A stretch of DNA of 46,897 nucleotides. It comes from Fulvimonas sp. R45. Its GTDB lineage: Bacteria; Pseudomonadota; Gammaproteobacteria; Xanthomonadales; Rhodanobacteraceae. The stretch lies in NCBI RefSeq assembly GCF_030504985.1, contig NZ_JASERU010000023.1:1-46897 (forward strand). The letters are read 5' to 3'. The notes beneath the pieces were generated by a model. That model saw nothing but the letters and a program-made list of their open reading frames with translations. It did no database searches and was not told the DNA's origin. The position numbers were made by a program, and so were the translations under genes. Below are positions 35,843 through 44,535 of the stretch, piece after piece (the first letter of the stretch is position 1; every line of letters begins with the position of its first letter).

Positions 35843-37018
35843 TCAATGCCACCAACTGCGCTTGGTGCCGGTGAGGATGCGCAGCATCTGCCCGCGTACC
35901 AGCGGCAGCCGCCCCAGCGGACCGAAGGCCAGGTCGCGCAGCAGCCAGGCCAGGCGGTCGTGCTGCGACTGGAACAGCGGCGTGAGCCAGCGGCTCATGA
36001 ACTGGTACACCTGGAGGTGTCGGCGACGCATCCGCGCATGCGCAGACAGCGCCTGCGCCGGATCGGCATGCGCGGCCAGCGCCGTAGCCAGCGCCTGCGC
36101 GTCCAGCAAGGCCATGTTCACGCCCTGGCCGAGCTGCGGACTCATCGCATGGGCCGCGTCACCAAGGAACACCACCCGCCCGCGATACGGCACCGGCATC
36201 ACCACGTCGCGGTACCGCGCGCGCTGCAGCTGTTCGGGCGCCTCGACCCCGTCCAGCAGCGGTGCGGCCTCGGGCCACAACCGGGCGACCCGCCCACGCA
36301 GGCGTGCGACGGCGGCGGCATCGAAGCGGTCCAGTTGTTCGCCGGGCAGGCTGAAATAGAAGGTCAGCCAGCGACCATCGCGGTCGGCCCGGCGCCCTAC
36401 CGGCAGCAGGCCGATCATTTCGCGTGCGCCGGCGTAGCGCTGCTGCAAGGTGTCGGCATGTGCCCAATCCTCGGCGGGCAGCAGGCACCATGCCGCACCC
36501 CAGGGATAGACCGCGTCGCGCCGCGCCAGTCCGGGCAGGCTGGTGCGCAGCCGCGAACCGGCCCCGTCGGCCGCCACGACCAGGTCGAACGGGCCGTGCC
36601 GTTCGCCCCGCTCGTCGCGCAGGACGCCGGCATCGGCGTCCACCCCGACCATGCGCATGCCGGCGTGGATGCCGCCGGCACCGGCGTAGGCGTCGCGGAG
36701 CAATGCAAACAGGCTGCCGCGGGTCATGCCCAGGCCGAAGCAGTCCGGCGCGTGGTCGGCATAGCGCATGGCCATCACCGGGCGGCCGCGAGGGTTGCAG
36801 CCATGCAGCGCCTCGATGCGTTGCCCCAGCGCCAGCGCCCGGTCGTGCAGGCCGAGCTGCGCCAGCACCGCCAGTCCGGTCGGCTGCAGCAGGAAACCCG
36901 CTCCCGCCGGCCCCGGTGCCGGCGCCTGCTCGAACACGCTCAACCGGTGCCCCTGCCCGGCCAGAAACAGCGACGCCGCCTGGCCGGCGGCGCCGTAGCC
37001 CACGATGGCGATGCGCAA
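35843..37018 (-). CDS. FAD-dependent monooxygenase (PHBH fold)
   Basis: A 391-residue flavoprotein. It has the N-terminal Rossmann GYGAAG (residues 7-12), the middle DLVVAADGAGSRLR (D-G motif binding both FAD and NAD(P)H) and VFLGDAAHAMSPQLGQG near 280 (FAD ribityl contact). Related to aromatic-ring hydroxylases of the UbiH/salicylate type; the substrate is unknown. It lies 25 bases downstream of slyD on the same strand and ends 16 bases from the convergent acetyltransferase gene. Confidence 0.9.
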   Translation of the reverse strand: MRIAIVGYGAAGQAASLFLAGQGHRLSVFEQAPAPGPAGAGFLLQPTGLAVLAQLGLHDRALALGQRIEALHGCNPRGRPVMAMRYADHAPDCFGLGMTRGSLFALLRDAYAGAGGIHAGMRMVGVDADAGVLRDERGERHGPFDLVVAADGAGSRLRTSLPGLARRDAVYPWGAAWCLLPAEDWAHADTLQQRYAGAREMIGLLPVGRRADRDGRWLTFYFSLPGEQLDRFDAAAVARLRGRVARLWPEAAPLLDGVEAPEQLQRARYRDVVMPVPYRGRVVFLGDAAHAMSPQLGQGVNMALLDAQALATALAAHADPAQALSAHARMRRRHLQVYQFMSRWLTPLFQSQHDRLAWLLRDLAFGPLGRLPLVRGQMLRILTGTKRSWWH

Positions 37019-37043
37019 GCGGCGTCCCTGCCTCGCGCGCCCG

Positions 37044-37526
37044 TCAGTGGTGGTGGCCGCCCGGACCGTGCACGTGGCCGTGCGCCAGTTCCTCGGCGCT
37101 GGCCTCGCGCACCTCGGTCACCTCGATGGCGAAGTGCAGGGTCTTGCCGGCCAGCGGATGGTTGCCGTCGATGTGCACCTGGCCGTCCTCGACCCGGGTC
37201 ACGGTGACGTTGAACACGCCCTGCGGGCCGTGGCCCTGGAACTGCATGCCGGGCTGGATGTCCTCGACGCCCTGGAAGGCCTCGTGCGGCACCGCCTGCA
37301 CCAGTTCCGGCTGGAACTCGCCGTAGCCCTCCGCCGGCGCCACATCGGCGTTGAAGGCGTCGCCGGCCTGGCGGCCTTCCATCTGCTTTTCCAGTCCCGG
37401 CACGATCTGGCCCTTGCCGTGCAGATAGGTCAGCGGCTCGCGGCCGGCGGAGCTGTCGACGATCTGGCCGTCGTCGTCGGTGAGCGTGTAATGGAAGGCG
37501 GCAACGGTGTTCGGGGCGATCTGCAT
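37044..37526 (-). CDS. slyD: FKBP-type peptidyl-prolyl isomerase SlyD
   Basis: Prolyl isomerase and metallochaperone. The 160-residue product has the FKBP core (FHYTLTDDDGQIVDSS, YLHGKGQIVPGLEKQMEG), the inserted IF chaperone domain (APAEGYGEFQPELVQAVP), NHPLAGKTLHF, and a short His-rich tail GHVHGPGGHHH that could bind nickel. The tail is shorter than in E. coli SlyD. Divergent from the MATE gene. Confidence 0.96.
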   Translation of the reverse strand: MQIAPNTVAAFHYTLTDDDGQIVDSSAGREPLTYLHGKGQIVPGLEKQMEGRQAGDAFNADVAPAEGYGEFQPELVQAVPHEAFQGVEDIQPGMQFQGHGPQGVFNVTVTRVEDGQVHIDGNHPLAGKTLHFAIEVTEVREASAEELAHGHVHGPGGHHH

Positions 37527-37652
37527 GTGGAAATCCCGGTGGCGTGGATGAACCGGGGCGTCGCACCGGCATGAATGCCCAGCCTAGCAGATCGCCACGG
37601 CCCGCTCCCCGAAGCCCCATGCCAGAATGCGGCGTCCCTCGAGGCTCCCGCC

Positions 37653-39005
37653 ATGCCGTCGATCCTGGCCGACTGGCGCCATCGTCCCACGCATCGCCGC
37701 GTGTGGGCGCTGGCGATCCCGATGATCCTGTCCAACCTCACCGTGCCGCTGGTGGCGCTGGTGGACAGCACCGTGGCCGGCCACCTGCCGCATGCCAGCG
37801 ACCTGGGCGCAGTGGCGGTGGGCAGCGCGGTATACGCCCTGCCCGTATGGAGCATGGGCTTCCTGCGCATGGGCACCACCGGCTTCGCGGCGCAGGCGTG
37901 CGGCGCGGGCGACGGCCCGGCGCTGCGCACCATCCTGGCGCAGGCCCTGCTGCTGGCAGCCGCAGCCGGGCTGCTGGTCGGTGCCCTGATGTGGCCGCTG
38001 CTGCCGTGGCTGATCGGCCTGATGCATCCCTCCGCCGCGCTCGGCACGCTGGGCCTGGACTACCTGCACCTGCGCCTCGCCGGCCTGCCGGCCGCCCTGC
38101 TGAACTACGCGCTGGCCGGCTGGTTCATCGGCAAGCACGACACGCGCACGACGCTGGCGATATTGCTGGTCACCAACCTGGCGAACATCGCGCTGAACCT
38201 GTTGCTGGTGCCCGGGCTGAAGCTGGGCGTGCCCGGCATCGCGCTGGCTTCCGTCGCCGGCGAATGGTGCGGCACGCTGTTCGGCCTGGCACGGGCGCGG
38301 CAGGCACTGCGCAGCGTATCCGGCCGGGTCGACCGGGCCGCGATGCGCCGCTGGCCGCACTGGCGCCCGCTGCTGGCGGTGAACCGCGACATCTTCCTGC
38401 GCACGCTGGCGCTGGAGGCGGTGTTCTTCTCGGTCTCGCTGCTCGGGACGCGGCTGGGCGATGCGGTGGTGGCTGCGAACGCCTTGCTGTTGAACGGCCT
38501 GCTGCTCGCCGCGTTCGGCCTCGATGGCCTGGCCAACGCGATCGAGGCCTTGTGCGGCCACGCGATCGGCTCCCGCGACGCCACCGCGCTGCGCCGCGCG
38601 CTGGTGGTGGCCGGCGGCTGGGCGTGGCTGGGCAGCCTCGGCTTCGTCGTGCTGTTCGCGCTGGGCGGCCACCTCTTCGTGGACCTGCAGACCAGCCTGC
38701 CCGCGGTACGCGCGGTGGCGTATCACGCCCTGCCCTGGCTCGCCGTGCTGCCGCTGGTGGGCGTGTGGAGCTACCTGCTCGACGGCCTGTTCGTGGGCGC
38801 CACCCGCGCCCGCGAGATGCGCGACGGCATGCTGCTGTCGACCGCGCTGTTCGCAGTACTGGCCTGGTCCTGCCGCGGCTGGGGCAACGACGGCCTGTGG
38901 TTCGCCTTTCTCGCCTTCATGGCGATGCGCGGACTGAGCCTGGGCCTGATCGCGTTCAGGCTGCACCGCCGCCAGGCGTGGATCGCCATGCCCTCGGCTG
39001 GCTGA
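37653..39005 (+). CDS. MATE family efflux transporter (DinF-like)
   Basis: A 450-residue inner membrane protein with 12 predicted membrane segments in two homologous halves. It opens with LAIPMILSNLTVPLVALVDSTVAGHL, the DinF-branch MATE signature, and has LEAVFFSVSLLGTRLGDAVVAANALLLNG in the second half. Exports organic cations or drugs by cation antiport; the substrate is unknown. ATG 37653 gives a family-like N-terminus, whereas 37575 adds 26 non-membrane residues. A 15-bp tandem repeat spans the stop codon. Confidence 0.93.
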   Translation: MPSILADWRHRPTHRRVWALAIPMILSNLTVPLVALVDSTVAGHLPHASDLGAVAVGSAVYALPVWSMGFLRMGTTGFAAQACGAGDGPALRTILAQALLLAAAAGLLVGALMWPLLPWLIGLMHPSAALGTLGLDYLHLRLAGLPAALLNYALAGWFIGKHDTRTTLAILLVTNLANIALNLLLVPGLKLGVPGIALASVAGEWCGTLFGLARARQALRSVSGRVDRAAMRRWPHWRPLLAVNRDIFLRTLALEAVFFSVSLLGTRLGDAVVAANALLLNGLLLAAFGLDGLANAIEALCGHAIGSRDATALRRALVVAGGWAWLGSLGFVVLFALGGHLFVDLQTSLPAVRAVAYHALPWLAVLPLVGVWSYLLDGLFVGATRAREMRDGMLLSTALFAVLAWSCRGWGNDGLWFAFLAFMAMRGLSLGLIAFRLHRRQAWIAMPSAG

Positions 39006-39023
39006 GCGTCGGCTGGCTGAGCG
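38994..39023. repeat. 15-bp perfect tandem repeat spanning a stop codon
   Basis: Two exact units of TCGGCTGGCTGAGCG, followed by a decayed third unit (39024-39038). The TGA at 39003-39005 ends the MATE gene. Since the unit is 15 bases and carries the stop, copy-number change would leave the protein end unchanged but alter the 44-base gap to dacB. Confidence 0.75.
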
Positions 39024-39049
39024 TCGCCTGCCTGCGGGATACTCGGCGC

Positions 39050-40606
39050 ATGACATGCAACACGAAACGGACGACCCGGCCGCGGCACCGGGCCATCCGC
39101 GCCGCGGTCGCCCTCGCCGCGGCCATCGCCATCCTGCCCGCCGCCCGCGGCGCCGATGCCCGGGCTTCCGACGCTGCGCAGGCACTCGTCGCACGCATCG
39201 ACGCCATCATTGGCCAGCCGCGCTTCGACCACGCCGCCTGGGGCATCGAGGTGGTGTCGCTGGACAGCGGCCGTCAGCTGTACGCCCATCGCGCGCACCG
39301 GCTGCTGCAACCGGCCTCCACCGCCAAGCTGTTCACCGCCGCCCTGGTGCTGGACACGCTGGGCGCGGACGACCGCATCCCCACCCGGCTGCTGGGCTCG
39401 GGACCGCTCCGCCATGGCCGCCTGGACGGCCCGCTGATCCTGTACGGCATGGGCGATCCCACCCTGGGCGCCGCCGACGCCACCCCTGATTGGGCCGAGC
39501 GACTGGCGACGCAGCTCGTGGCCCATGGTGTGCGTCGCGTGCATGGCGACCTGGTCGCCGACGACAGCTATTTCGCCGGCCCGTCCATCGGTGCCGGCTG
39601 GGAGGCCGGCGACCTGCAGGCCTGGTATGCCGCGCCCGCCTCCGCGCTGAGCGTGGACGAGAACACGGTGACGCTCACCGTCAGCCCCGGCGCCCGCGCC
39701 GGCCTGCCCGCGCGGCTCGCGTTCGAGCCCGCCGACGCGACACCGCCACTGGTGGACACGCTGGACACCGGCGCGCCGCACAGCCATGCCGACATCAACC
39801 TCTGGCGCGCTCCCGGCGGCGATACCCTGTACGCCTTCGGCAGCATGCCGTCCGGCCAGCCGCCGCGGCACTACCGGCTGGCGGTGACCGAGCCGGCGCG
39901 CCTTGCCGGCGAGCGCCTGCGCCGCGCGCTGGCCGCGCACGGCGTGCGGGTGGACGGCAGCGTGCGCACGCTGCACTGGCCGCAACGGGACGCCGCGCTG
40001 CTGGCGCAGGCGCAGCCGCTCGGCGAAGTGCTGTCACCACCGCTGGGCGAGATACTCGCGCGCGGCCTGAAGCGCTCGCAGAACCTTTACCTGCAGAACC
40101 TGCTGCAGGTCGCCGGCGTGCGCGCACAGGCCGACGCCGTAGCCGCGGGCGAGCCGCAGGCCGGTTTCACGAGCAGCGCGGACTGGGCCCTCCGCGCGCT
40201 GCGCCAGCGGCTGCAACGCATCGGCATCGCGCCCGGCACGGTCCTGCTGCAGGAAGGCAGCGGCCTGTCGCGGCAGGACCTGGCCACGCCGGCCACGCTG
40301 GTGCGGCTGCTGCAATACCTGGCCGCCCAACCCTACGCCGCGCAACTGCGCGACGCGCTGCCGGTGGCCGGCGTGGACGGCACCCTGCAATGGCGCCTGC
40401 GCGACACCCCGGCCGCGGGCAACGTGCACGCCAAGACCGGCAGCATGACCTACGTGGACTGCCTTGCCGGCTACGTCACCACCGCCGCCGGCGAACACCT
40501 GGCCTTCGCGATCATGCTCAACGACTACCACCGCCCCGACGACGCGCCACGCGCCAGCGCCGACCTGGACGCCATCGTCGAACTGCTGGCCGGGTTTCGC
40601 GGCTGA
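39050..40606 (+). CDS. dacB: D-alanyl-D-alanine carboxypeptidase/endopeptidase (PBP4, S13 family)
   Basis: Periplasmic low-molecular-weight penicillin-binding protein that trims and cuts cross-linked peptidoglycan peptides. The 518-residue product has a signal segment (residues 17-34), S90-T-A-K93 as the acyl-serine motif, a large insert domain typical of S13, S343-Q-N345 as the second motif and K462-T-G as the third. A GATACT -10-like box ends only six bases before ATG 39050, so the transcript could be leaderless. Follows the MATE gene by 44 bases. Confidence 0.94.
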   Translation: MTCNTKRTTRPRHRAIRAAVALAAAIAILPAARGADARASDAAQALVARIDAIIGQPRFDHAAWGIEVVSLDSGRQLYAHRAHRLLQPASTAKLFTAALVLDTLGADDRIPTRLLGSGPLRHGRLDGPLILYGMGDPTLGAADATPDWAERLATQLVAHGVRRVHGDLVADDSYFAGPSIGAGWEAGDLQAWYAAPASALSVDENTVTLTVSPGARAGLPARLAFEPADATPPLVDTLDTGAPHSHADINLWRAPGGDTLYAFGSMPSGQPPRHYRLAVTEPARLAGERLRRALAAHGVRVDGSVRTLHWPQRDAALLAQAQPLGEVLSPPLGEILARGLKRSQNLYLQNLLQVAGVRAQADAVAAGEPQAGFTSSADWALRALRQRLQRIGIAPGTVLLQEGSGLSRQDLATPATLVRLLQYLAAQPYAAQLRDALPVAGVDGTLQWRLRDTPAAGNVHAKTGSMTYVDCLAGYVTTAAGEHLAFAIMLNDYHRPDDAPRASADLDAIVELLAGFRG

Positions 40607-40690
40607 ATGCGCCATGCTGGTGCGCTGCATGAATACAGCGTCCGCACGATTGGGTAGTGTTCCCCCATACAGCCGCAACCGGGGGAATTC

Positions 40691-42055
40691 ATGCTGGCTC
40701 GAACCTTGCCGTGTCTCGCACTCGCACTGACCATGGCCACCGACGTGGCCTGCAGGCCTTCACTGAAGCTCGACGAGCTGTTCCACGGCATGCAGCCCTT
40801 GACCAGCGATCTGGCCCGCTACGACTACCTGCAGCGGTCCATGTCCCGCCTGGCGCCGGCCGACCGGTCGATTGCCATGCAACTGCTGGCCGGCACCGAG
40901 GACGAGCTGGGCTTGTACAACGAGGCCATCCTGGACTTCCCGTTGAAGCCGCGCGTTCCGCTGGGGTTGTCGTTGCCGCAGCCGGAAGCCTGGCGCACCG
41001 AAGACGCAGTCGATGTGATCACCCGGCTTGCCAGCGGGCGGCGCATCGTGATGGTCAACGAAGCGCATCACGATGGCCACACCCGCGAACTGACCCTGGC
41101 CCTGCTGCCACGCCTGCGCGCGTTGGGTTTCACCCATTTCGCGGCCGAGGCGCTGGGCGACCATGACCCGGAGCTGGCAAAGCGCGGCTACCCGACCATC
41201 GCCAGCGGCTCGGAATACCTGCACGAACCGCTGTACGGCGAAATCGTGCGCACCGCGATCAGGCTCGGCTTCGTGCTTGTGCCCTACGACGGCACATCCA
41301 CCGATACGCCTTCCCGCGAGGAAGAGCAGGCGCGCAACCTGTACCGGCGCGTGTTCCGGAAGGATCCGGATGCACGGCTGTTCGTGCACGCCGGCTATGC
41401 GCACGTCGACAAGGCCAAGGGCCGCCTCGGCGACGTGCCGCCGATGGCGATGCAGTTGCAGAAACTCAGCGGCTTCGAACCCCTGAGCGTGGACCAGGTG
41501 ACCTTCCGCGACGTGCACTCGGGCAATGCGTTCGACCCCTACCACCACCTTGTCGCGGCATTCCAGCCGCGACGACCCGTCGCCCTGATCGCGCGTGCCG
41601 ACGGCAAGGCCTGGAGTGCCGCGCCGGAACAATACGACGTCAGCATCATCCTGCCGCCCGACACGCCGCCCGCCAAGGCCGCGGAGGAGGACGCGGAGCA
41701 CACTGCATGGCTCAGCTTCGGTCTCAGCGGCATTCCGGTGCAGGCCGCCAAGACCAAGCCTCCGCGGCCGTCCTGGCTCAACCTGGCAGGCCGGCGACAC
41801 GCCTATCCGGTCGATGCCTCGCTGTGCCAGCGCAGCTTCCCCTGTGTGGTGGAGGCGCGCTACACGGGCGAGTCCGGCGATGCCACCGCCGCCGACCGCT
41901 ACGTGTTCGGCAAGGCTTCCGAGCACGAGTCGCTGTACCTGTTCCCGGGGCGTTACAGCCTGCGGGCATCCGGCCTCGACGGCCACAACCTGCACGAGCA
42001 AACCATCATGGTGGCCGATGCAGCGCTTCCGGCGGCCGGATCGGTCAGTCCGTGA
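40691..42055 (+). CDS. Secreted protein of the EreA/ChaN-like fold
   Basis: A 454-residue exported protein (signal region 1-21, possible lipid Cys at 21 in DVAC). Residues 115-240 contain RIVMVNEAHHDGHTRELTLALLP, HFAAEAL and later LFVHAGYAHVDK. Such E-A-H-H / A-E / G-Y-A-H motifs recall the erythromycin esterase/ChaN/TIKI superfamily of metal-dependent hydrolases or heme-binding proteins. The C-terminal 120 residues are beta-rich and unassigned, with a Cys pair. Not recognised beyond the fold. Its 3' end overlaps the convergent peroxidase gene by 11 bases. Confidence 0.65.
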   Translation: MLARTLPCLALALTMATDVACRPSLKLDELFHGMQPLTSDLARYDYLQRSMSRLAPADRSIAMQLLAGTEDELGLYNEAILDFPLKPRVPLGLSLPQPEAWRTEDAVDVITRLASGRRIVMVNEAHHDGHTRELTLALLPRLRALGFTHFAAEALGDHDPELAKRGYPTIASGSEYLHEPLYGEIVRTAIRLGFVLVPYDGTSTDTPSREEEQARNLYRRVFRKDPDARLFVHAGYAHVDKAKGRLGDVPPMAMQLQKLSGFEPLSVDQVTFRDVHSGNAFDPYHHLVAAFQPRRPVALIARADGKAWSAAPEQYDVSIILPPDTPPAKAAEEDAEHTAWLSFGLSGIPVQAAKTKPPRPSWLNLAGRRHAYPVDASLCQRSFPCVVEARYTGESGDATAADRYVFGKASEHESLYLFPGRYSLRASGLDGHNLHEQTIMVADAALPAAGSVSP

Positions 42056-42521
42056 ACAGCCCGCGCGCGATCTTCTCCGGGGTGTCGGTCGGCGCGTAGC
42101 GTTTCGCCACCTGGCCGTCGGGACCGAGCAGGAACTTGGTGAAGTTCCACTTGATCGCCTCGCTGCCCAGGATGCCCCTGCCTTCGCGCTTCAGCCACTG
42201 GTACAGCGGGTGCGCGCCGTCGCCGTTCACCTCGACCTTGGCGAACAGCGGGAAGCTGACGTCGTAGGTCGTGCTGCAGAAGTTGCGGATCTCCGCCTCG
42301 TCGCCCGGCTCCTGGTGACCGAACTGGTCGCAGGGGAAGCCCAGCACGGTCAGGCCGCGGTCGCGATACTCGCGCCACAGCTTCTCCAGCCCCGCGTATT
42401 GCGGGGTGAAGCCGCACTTCGAGGCCACGTTGACGATCAGCAGGGTGTGCCCCCGCCATTCGGCGAGCGAGCGCTCGTGGCCGTCGATGTCGCGGGCGCT
42501 GAAATCGTAGACGCTGGTCAT
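42045..42521 (-). CDS. Glutathione peroxidase (thiol-type)
   Basis: Reduces hydrogen peroxide and organic peroxides. The 158-residue thioredoxin-fold enzyme has the peroxidatic Cys C36 in NVASKCGFTPQY, FPCDQFGHQEPG with a second Cys and the catalytic Gln, and KWNFTKFLLGPDG with the catalytic Trp and Asn. Cys replaces selenocysteine; the reductant is probably thioredoxin, as for most bacterial members. ATG 42521 fits the family start. Convergent overlap with the gene at 40691. Confidence 0.95.
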   Translation of the reverse strand: MTSVYDFSARDIDGHERSLAEWRGHTLLIVNVASKCGFTPQYAGLEKLWREYRDRGLTVLGFPCDQFGHQEPGDEAEIRNFCSTTYDVSFPLFAKVEVNGDGAHPLYQWLKREGRGILGSEAIKWNFTKFLLGPDGQVAKRYAPTDTPEKIARGLFTD

Positions 42522-42580
42522 GTCGGTGTTCCTAAGGATGCGCAAGAGATAAGGTGAAACCCGCTCGCCTGATGAAACCC

Positions 42581-42696
42581 CGTTCACCCTGAGCGTAGGC
42601 CCCGTCCTTGAACAAGGATGGGGCCGGAGTCGAAGGACCAGCGGTGCGAAGCGTTTCGACTCCGCCCGCTGCGCGGGCTACGCTCAACGCGAACGG
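42581..42696. repeat. REP-type inverted repeat (CTGAGCGTAG family), copy 2
   Basis: The outer arms CCTGAGCGTAG and CTACGCTCAACGCGAACGG pair. Inner hairpins are around CCCCGTCCTTGAACAAGGATGG and CCCGCTGCGCGGGC, with TCGAAGGAC in the middle. Same family as 14731. It lies between the peroxidase start and metN; no MetJ box or SAM riboswitch is visible in the rest of 42522-42777. Confidence 0.75.
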
Positions 42697-42777
42697 ATAC
42701 GGCGAATTGGGGAAATGGACGGATGGAAGTCTACGCCAGCGGCTAGAATGGCGTCCCGCCCCCAGCCCCGGTCGCCC

Positions 42778-43788
42778 GTGATCCGCTTCATCGACGTCCA
42801 CAAGTCCTACCGCGTCGACGGCCGGGACATCCCCGCGCTGCAGTCGTTCAGCCTCGACATCGCCGACGGCGAGGTGTTCGGCATCATCGGCCATTCCGGC
42901 GCGGGCAAGTCCACCCTGCTGCGGCTGGTCAACCTGCTGGAGCGTCCCAGCGGCGGCCGCGTGCTGGTCGGCGACACCGACCTGACCGCGCTGGACGACG
43001 CCGCGCTGCGTGCGCAGCGGCAGCGCATCGGCATGATCTTCCAGCACTTCAACCTGCTCGGCTCGCAGACGGTGGCGGAGAACGTGGCGTTCCCGCTGCG
43101 CCTGGCCGGCGAACGCGACGCGGCGAAGATCCGCACCCGCGTGGACGAGCTGCTGGCCCGCGTGGGCCTGCAGGCCCATGCGGGCAAGTATCCGTCGCAG
43201 CTTTCCGGCGGCCAGAAGCAGCGCGTGGGCATCGCCCGCGCGCTGGCCAACCGGCCGTCCATCCTGCTCTGCGACGAGGCCACCAGCGCGCTCGACCCGC
43301 AGACCACCGGCGACGTGCTGGAACTGCTGGCCGAGATCAACCGCGAGCTGAAGCTGACCATCGTGCTGATCACCCACGAGATGGATGTGGTGCGCCGCGT
43401 CTGCGACCGCGTGGCGGTGCTCGACGCCGGCCGCATCGTGGAACTGGGCACGGTGGCCGACGTGTTCCTGCACCCGCGGCACCCGACCACGCGCCGCTTC
43501 GTGGAAGAGGCGCTGCCCGAGGAGGCCGCCGCCGAGCAGGCGCCCTACGCGCACGTGCCGGGCCGCATCCTGCGCCTGTCCTTCCGCGGCGCGGCCACCT
43601 GGACGCCCACGCTGAGCCGGGTGATGCGCGAGACCGGGGTGGACTTCAACATCCTGGCCGGCCGCATCGACCGCATCAAGCAACTGCCCTACGGCCAGCT
43701 CACCCTGGCGCTGGACGGCGCCAACGTGGACGCCGCGCTGCACGCGCTGCGCGCCGCCGGCATCGAGATCGAGGAGGTGGCACGATGA
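42778..43788 (+). CDS. metN: Methionine ABC transporter ATP-binding protein MetN
   Basis: ATPase of the D/L-methionine importer. The 336-residue product has Walker [10 protein letters not shown] (38-46), Q-loop IFQHFNLLG, signature LSGGQ (about 142), Walker [13 protein letters not shown] and switch His in ITHEMD. A C-terminal NIL/C2 domain (about 265-336) senses intracellular methionine. The start is GTG 42778: a -10-like TAGAAT (42744-42749) places transcription start after the in-frame ATG at 42748, which would add 10 residues. First gene of metNIQ; overlaps metI by 4 bases. Confidence 0.95.
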   Translation: MIRFIDVHKSYRVDGRDIPALQSFSLDIADGEVFGIIGHSGAGKSTLLRLVNLLERPSGGRVLVGDTDLTALDDAALRAQRQRIGMIFQHFNLLGSQTVAENVAFPLRLAGERDAAKIRTRVDELLARVGLQAHAGKYPSQLSGGQKQRVGIARALANRPSILLCDEATSALDPQTTGDVLELLAEINRELKLTIVLITHEMDVVRRVCDRVAVLDAGRIVELGTVADVFLHPRHPTTRRFVEEALPEEAAAEQAPYAHVPGRILRLSFRGAATWTPTLSRVMRETGVDFNILAGRIDRIKQLPYGQLTLALDGANVDAALHALRAAGIEIEEVAR

Positions 43789-44471
43789 GCGACGCACCGC
43801 TGCTGCACACGCTGTTCCCCAACATCGACGACTGGGGCGAACTGGGCCGGGCCTGCGTCGACACCCTGCTGATGCTGGGCGGTTCGCTGCTGCTCACCGT
43901 GGCGATCGGCCTGCCGCTGGGCGTGCTGCTTTACCTTACGGCCAGGGGCCAGCTGCGCGCGATGCCGAAGCTGTACGGCCTCACCGCACTGGTGGTGAAC
44001 GTGTTGCGCTCGGTGCCGTTCATCATCCTGATGATCGTGCTGATGCCGGTCACCTATGTCCTGGTCGGCACCAAGCTCGGCATCCGCGGCGCGATCCCGC
44101 CGCTGGTGATCGGCGCGGCGCCGTTCTTCGCGCGGCTGGTGGAGACCGCGCTGCGCGAGGTGCAGCCCGGCGTGATCGAGGCGGCGCAGGCGATGGGCGC
44201 CAGTACCTGGCAGATCGTGCGCCGCGTGCTGCTGCCGGAGGCCCGCGCCGGCATCGCCTCCGGCATCACCGTCACCGCCATCGCCCTGGTCGGCTACACC
44301 GCGATGGGCGGCGCGATCGGCTCCGGCGGTCTGGGCGATCTGGCCTATCGATATGGCTACCTGAGCTACAAGTCCGACTACATGGTGGTGACGGTAGTGC
44401 TGCTGATCGTGCTGGTGCAGGCCTTGCAGGCGATCGGCGACCGCGTGGTGGCCCGCCTCTCCCGGCACTGA
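43785..44471 (+). CDS. metI: Methionine ABC transporter permease MetI
   Basis: A 228-residue inner membrane permease with five membrane segments. The coupling loop with the EAA-type motif is [22 protein letters not shown], which docks on Met[18 protein letters not shown] in the first half is typical of MetI. It starts inside the end of metN (ATGA overlap), so translation is coupled. Confidence 0.96.
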   Translation: MSDAPLLHTLFPNIDDWGELGRACVDTLLMLGGSLLLTVAIGLPLGVLLYLTARGQLRAMPKLYGLTALVVNVLRSVPFIILMIVLMPVTYVLVGTKLGIRGAIPPLVIGAAPFFARLVETALREVQPGVIEAAQAMGASTWQIVRRVLLPEARAGIASGITVTAIALVGYTAMGGAIGSGGLGDLAYRYGYLSYKSDYMVVTVVLLIVLVQALQAIGDRVVARLSRH

Positions 44472-44535
44472 GGCGGGTTTTGCATCTGGCCGTCTGGACG
44501 GCTATTCTTGTGCGACGCACAAGAGAACACTTGCC

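Noticed and set aside
42697..42777. MetJ box or SAM riboswitch before metNIQ
   Set aside because: No AGACGTCT-like tandem sites and no SAM aptamer blocks can be seen; only a REP-type repeat and a -10-like box are present.
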